In this document: piece after piece, positions 18,358 through 22,001 of the stretch | How the letters are laid out: each line of letters begins with the position of its first letter | How positions within the stretch are numbered: position 1 is the first letter of the stretch | Assembly: GCA_021464525.1 (NCBI GenBank) | Contig: JADRCO010001152.1 | Location: 1 to 22,001, forward strand | Length of the DNA stretch: 22,001 nt | Reading direction: 5' to 3' | From: Rhizophagus sp. LPA8_4_AMF | Lineage: Eukaryota; Glomeromycota; Glomeromycetes; Glomerales; Glomeraceae | Position numbers and translations under genes: made by a program | Notes under the pieces: generated by a model | Told to the model about the DNA's origin: nothing | Seen by the model: only the letters and a program-made list of their open reading frames with translations | The model's database searches: none

Positions 18358-18516
18358 GGTTACGGTACGATTTACAGGCAGCCATTTTATTGACATGTTA
18401 ACCGACACCATTTTGCTGACTTCTATTACATGAAAAATTACCTAACTTCATTTCACTGAAATTCCATTTTACCGACATCATAAAAATTTACCCGAGGTGT
18501 TATTTCACCGAAAATT
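18358..18516 (+). repeat. foldback-end-like array upstream of F-box copy 2
   Basis: It begins GGTTACGGTAC and continues with degenerate units such as CCATTTTATTGACATG, CATTTCACTGAAATTCC, ATTTTACCGACATC and ATTTCACCGAAAAT. It is the counterpart of 12970-13092 and is longer by one or two units. It lies about 0.6-0.8 kb upstream of an intact gene, so it could affect that gene's expression; no evidence for this is visible. Confidence 0.55.
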
Positions 18517-19130
18517 ACTTAAATCAATTCTCTAGCTGCGCCTCTCTCCTTTGCTGCGTCTTAATTTCAAATTATTTTAAGTTTACTGCTTTTAAAAAAA
18601 ACTATAGGCTTAATTACTTTCAAATTTTCAAATTTCAAATTGCCATAATAAAATTAAATTTATTCAATAACTTCAAATTTTTAATAGTCCCAAATTTTGT
18701 AAAAAAAAAAAATTTAAATTTAACTATTTGGTTCCACATGATAAATAATTATTATTTGGTAAACATCCTTTTCTTTTTATTGATTAGAAATGCATGATAA
18801 ATACAAAATATAAATATTTTATTTTAATTACATAAATAATTAAAAAAAACTTTAATGAAAAGGTAAAATTTCATGGTCAGTACTCTATGTTGATCATGTC
18901 ATGTTAATTATGTCGGCAAGCAAAATGATGATTCGTTGATTGAAATGATTTCGGAAAAATGTGAAATTGTAAATCAGCAAAGAGGTGTCGGTAATTCCAA
19001 TCATCCGAAAAACCATGTGTTACAGTATACAAAAGTAATGTACGACCATATGGCTTCTAAATTTGTGCTTATAATAACTGGCTTACTCCGATACTCCGTG
19101 AAAATATTTTTTCCCTCATAAATTTCTAAG

Positions 19131-20741
19131 ATGACTTTAGTTTATTTAACAGATGATTGTATTTATTACATTTTACACTACCTTCAAAATGATCATTCAA
19201 CTTTATTTGACTGTTTATTGGTTAATCGATTTTGGTGTAAATCGACAATTCCTCTGCTTTATGCAAATCCTTTTGCAAATATATCCAAAAAAAGATACCT
19301 GATAATCTCAACCTTAATTTTTTGCTTTGATAAAACTGAAATTTTACAATTGAAGAACCAACTAGGATTAAGCCAGATTAATAATATTATTATTGATGAA
19401 GAACACAAACCGTTATTCGAATATCTAAAATACTTGGAAGATTATAATTGTAATAAAATAAACTCCTTTATTATCAAATGGTGCACAAGATATTGCTCAG
19501 GTTTATTACCAACTTCTACAAACAAAATATATGTTGACATTATTCCGATATTTCATCAATCAATTTTACGTCATAGTAGAAACATTAAACAATTGGACAT
19601 TTTATTACATTTATTTTATAAAGAAAGTTTTAAAAACTTTAATATTCAAAATTTCACTTCAAATTTAACAAAATTAAATTCATTATCATTAAATTTTTAT
19701 TTTAAAGACACTGCTGATAATAAACTTGGACAAGAATTTTTAAGAAGTATAGCGAATACTTGTTTAAATTTGAGAATATTAAAAATTACACATCTTCGAA
19801 CTCGAACTCAAAGATCACGATTTCAAAATAACGTTTCCAATGAGTTTACTTTAGAAAAGCTTTATGCAATTATTCAAGAGCAAAACAAACTTGAAATGTT
19901 TAAAATATGGTGTTGTAATTCTATATTAAATAATATTCTTTTGTCTTTAGAATTTCAAAAGCATTCATTAGTTCATATTGAAATTATGAGAACTGATTTT
20001 AGTAATGTTAATTTAAAAAGATTTAATAATTTACATAATTTAGAATATTTAAAATTTGGATTTTGTAAAGGTATATTATTAAATCAATGTGAGAGTTTAA
20101 AATTTGTTTCATTTAAGCTCAAGGAACTAGAATTTATACGAAATTATTGGTATGTTGATGTCACGTCTTTAATGATCAAATATCTAGGCGCACAGTTACA
20201 AAGATTATACGTTGTAAATCCTACAATTCTTCTTATTGATAATATATCAATGTATTGTCCCAATCTTATTTCATTAAAAATAAGAATTATTATCAATACT
20301 GATTTATCATTTTTATCATCTTTTAATAATTTAAGAATAAGAATATTAAATATTTTTATTGCTCATAATATCATTGATGATTTTTTTATAAATTTAGCAA
20401 ATAATATACCTATTAATATTAGTACAATTTCTATTAGTCATTTACTTGTTATGAATATTAATAAGTTTTTACTATATAAGAAATTTTTAGAAAATTGTCA
20501 TAATAGTTTTGAAATGATTAATTTAAATTATAGTATTGATTATGAATTTCTCAAGATTGTTTTAAATTATATTGAAAGAAGTAACAATAATTTAAAGATT
20601 ATTGGTATTATGGGATTGGATAAAAAATTGAATATTGAGGAAATAAAATTATTAGATCAAATTAAAGCTAAAGGAGTTAAAATAGTTAATTATTATGCTA
20701 GCTCCAATGATCTTTGTAAAATTGTATGTCAAGGTTCTTAA
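19131..20741 (+). CDS. F-box protein with leucine-rich-repeat-like C-terminal domain, intact copy
   Basis: An intact, intronless 536-residue frame. Residues about 4-50 form an F-box (LTDDCIYYILHYL, then LFDCLLVNRFWC and IPLLYANPF), the Skp1-binding domain of SCF (Skp1-Cullin-F-box) ubiquitin ligases. From about residue 180 to 520, irregular leucine/isoleucine repeats follow (LNSLSLNFYF, LRILKITHL, LVHIEIMR, LEYLKFGFC, LKELEFIRN, LISLKIRI, FEMINLNYS, LKIIGIMGL), the likely substrate-recruiting solenoid. The first ATG aligns with the F-box start seen in copy 1 and leaves a short MTLVYLT leader. A short open frame ends 10 bp upstream but is not conserved in copy 1. AATAAA follows 76 bp after the stop. 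Such genes are greatly expanded in Glomeromycotina. The target protein is unknown. Confidence 0.88.
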   Translation: MTLVYLTDDCIYYILHYLQNDHSTLFDCLLVNRFWCKSTIPLLYANPFANISKKRYLIISTLIFCFDKTEILQLKNQLGLSQINNIIIDEEHKPLFEYLKYLEDYNCNKINSFIIKWCTRYCSGLLPTSTNKIYVDIIPIFHQSILRHSRNIKQLDILLHLFYKESFKNFNIQNFTSNLTKLNSLSLNFYFKDTADNKLGQEFLRSIANTCLNLRILKITHLRTRTQRSRFQNNVSNEFTLEKLYAIIQEQNKLEMFKIWCCNSILNNILLSLEFQKHSLVHIEIMRTDFSNVNLKRFNNLHNLEYLKFGFCKGILLNQCESLKFVSFKLKELEFIRNYWYVDVTSLMIKYLGAQLQRLYVVNPTILLIDNISMYCPNLISLKIRIIINTDLSFLSSFNNLRIRILNIFIAHNIIDDFFINLANNIPINISTISISHLLVMNINKFLLYKKFLENCHNSFEMINLNYSIDYEFLKIVLNYIERSNNNLKIIGIMGLDKKLNIEEIKLLDQIKAKGVKIVNYYASSNDLCKIVCQGS

Positions 20742-20816
20742 AATGTATTGTCTTTTATTTATAATTTTATATACTATTATTATTTACAATTATTATTTTA
20801 TATTATTTACTCATTA

Positions 20817-20822
20817 AATAAA
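20817..20822 (+). promoter_or_regulatory. candidate polyadenylation signal of the F-box gene
   Basis: AATAAA in the context ACTCATTAAATAAAG, conserved in the broken copy at 15269-15274, while neighbouring sequence varies. The conservation is consistent with a functional 3'-end signal but could also be simple descent. Confidence 0.45.
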
Positions 20823-20982
20823 GTTATCATTTATTTTAAATAAATATATAAAACAAACGTTTTATTGTTAATACTTTTTTTTAAGAGCATAAAATTAAAT
20901 CATTATGATTATTTCATATATTAGTAATTCTTAAAAGTAATTTTACAAGACTTTCTTACCATACCTCTTCTCTTCCCAGGAC

Positions 20983-21798
20983 ATGCTTTATTTGATCAAA
21001 GTAAGAATAAGGAAATATTATCAAGAAAATGAAAAAGATGAAGAAGTAATTGAGAGTGAAATGAACAAGGAATTATCACAGAAGGATGATATGACTGAGA
21101 AAGATTCATCACCTGGAGTAGAGGAGGTCGATATGGTAAATAAATACAGACAAATATTTTTTTTGAGAAAATACCAAAAAAGACTTCGCTCAATATTAAG
21201 GATCACGTTACTCCAATACTAAAAGAAGTGATAAGAGACGAAGAAAGGGTAAGAAAAAGTACCACCACCAGGAGTAGGAGAGGTTGTCAACTAAGTAAAT
21301 AAATATAGACAAAATGTTTTGTTTGAAGAAATACCTAAAATTGGTGCGGTAAAGAAAGCAAGATGACTATGTTACTCTGAATCGGGTGGTCAATATTATC
21401 AGGAAATTAAGGAAAGAACCAGAAAAGATGATGGAAGTACTGAAAAGTGCAGTAGAGCCACAAAAGAAGCAAATTTTACTTAGGAACTAACAAAAGAAAG
21501 TAGATGCGATGCGTGGTGCTGCTACACCAGTATCAAAAGAAGAAGTCAGAGAATTTTATGAGGTAAACGCGAGTTGTCCATCACGTATCCCAGAAATCAA
21601 AAAAGAAGAAATTTCAGAAGACAAATAAATTGGACAAAAAAAAGCGGGCAAATAAATATGGTCAAAATAAATCAGAAAGCAGTGATAGTGAATCTAGATA
21701 GTGATACATTAAAAGATCAGGTAATTCAGAATATGGGAGCTTCAGGTAAAAATGGTAGGAAAAATAAAAATATTAAAAAGAAAAGTAAAAAGAAATAG
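20983..21798 (+). pseudogene. broken coding relic of unknown family
   Basis: The region has protein-like, Lys/Glu-rich composition on the plus strand, unlike the surrounding AT-rich spacer, but is interrupted repeatedly. Open pieces include 20983-21222 (with DDMTEKDSSPGVEEVDMVNK) and 21574-21798 (with VNLDSDTLKDQVIQNMGASG and a basic Lys-rich tail). An internal tandem duplication with a period near 155 bp is seen: CACCTGGAGTAGAGGAGGTC near 21110 and CACCAGGAGTAGGAGAGGTT near 21265, each followed by AAATAAATA(C/T)AGACAAA. I do not recognise the family; it may derive from a mobile element or a host gene. It should be treated as a fossil. Confidence 0.4.
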
Positions 21799-21801
21799 TA
21801 G

Positions 21802-21915
21802 AGACGTAGGTTAATATGATAGTTTTATTTAGACTAATCAAAAAACTTAGTTTAGTCAATAACAAAAATATAGTTATAGAGTTAGATACTTTATTGAGAT
21901 GATGCACCTACGTCT
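21802..21915. repeat. inverted 10-mer pair after the coding relic
   Basis: AGACGTAGGT at 21802-21811 and ACCTACGTCT at 21906-21915 are perfect inverted copies separated by about 94 bp. They could be the ends of a very small element or chance. No target duplication was found. Confidence 0.35.
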
Positions 21916-21950
21916 ATATTATGATAAATCCATGTTTAGTGATTATCATA

Positions 21951-21980
21951 TTTTTTTTTTTTTTTAAAAAAAAAAAAATA
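21951..21980. repeat. poly(T)-poly(A) hairpin-capable tract
   Basis: A run of about 15 T is directly followed by about 13 A near the right edge of the window. It is low-complexity sequence with no gene nearby. Confidence 0.75.
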
Positions 21981-22001
21981 GGATCTCCCTATAATTAAAT
22001 G

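Larger units (their letters stand above)
18130..20910 (+). repeat. F-box segmental duplication, copy 2
   Basis: Partner of 12780-15360. Upstream anchors (TATGTAATTTTTC, TTATCGTACGCT, AACGAGAAGAAAATTTGG), the array at 18358-18516, CTGCGTCTTAATTTCAAAT, CATATGGCTTCTAAA and GGCTTACTCC just before the gene are shared, as is the 3' flank up to GCATAAAATT. The offset grows from about 5.35 to 5.53 kb because of indels. Confidence 0.8.

Noticed and set aside
18936-19121. 61-codon frame ending 10 bp before the intact F-box gene
   Set aside because: The equivalent stretch upstream of copy 1 does not keep this frame, so it is not a conserved upstream gene; it could act as an upstream open frame but nothing shows it.
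1-22001. tRNA, rRNA or CRISPR features
   Set aside because: No cloverleaf with a GGTTCRAATC-type T-arm, no rRNA motif and no regularly spaced identical repeats were found. The 16-bp arrays are contiguous and degenerate, unlike CRISPR.

Overview
The window looks like nuclear DNA of an AT-rich fungus with a repeat-heavy genome. The best inference is an arbuscular mycorrhizal fungus (Glomeromycotina, Rhizophagus-like). The grounds are an intronless F-box/leucine-rich-repeat gene present as tandem copies, a Pif1-type helicase relic, a very high density of short inverted-repeat elements, and long A/T homopolymers. No tRNA, rRNA, CRISPR array or bacterial-style operon was seen.

Layout. 1-1328: gene-poor upstream DNA with poly(A)/poly(T) tracts. 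1329-2432: an intact single-pass membrane protein gene of unknown function. 2625-3419 and 7690-8475: two diverged direct copies of one non-coding segment. Between and around them lie two foldback elements in opposite orientation (3429-3964 and 6364-7149), whose arms are arrays of a 16-bp near-palindromic unit. The second carries a smaller element nested inside it. Further short inverted-repeat elements lie at 4860-5249, 5772-5958 and 7265-7451, and an LTR-like relic at 4279-4465. 8861-9865: a mosaic of transposon ends, with the broken C-terminus of a Pif1/Helitron-type helicase on the minus strand. 10801-12076: a 1.28-kb terminal-inverted-repeat element filled with a long purine-only strand. 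It lies in what appears to be a third copy of the F-box 3' flank.

12780-15360 and 18130-20910 are direct copies of one F-box gene with its upstream and downstream flanks. The first gene copy is broken; the second is an intact 536-residue reading frame. Both copies carry, about 0.6-0.8 kb upstream of the start codon, a degenerate array related to the ends of the foldback elements. Between them lie a decayed minus-strand gene that may have encoded a secreted or membrane protein (15771-16925) and a purine/CA-rich tandem duplication (17520-17895). After the second F-box gene is an unidentified broken coding relic (20983-21798).

Only two genes look whole: the membrane protein and the second F-box gene. 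Nothing suggests that they work together. The window is best read as an accessory region shaped by local duplication and repeated insertion of non-autonomous DNA transposons. All comparisons were made by eye; identities and element borders are estimates.
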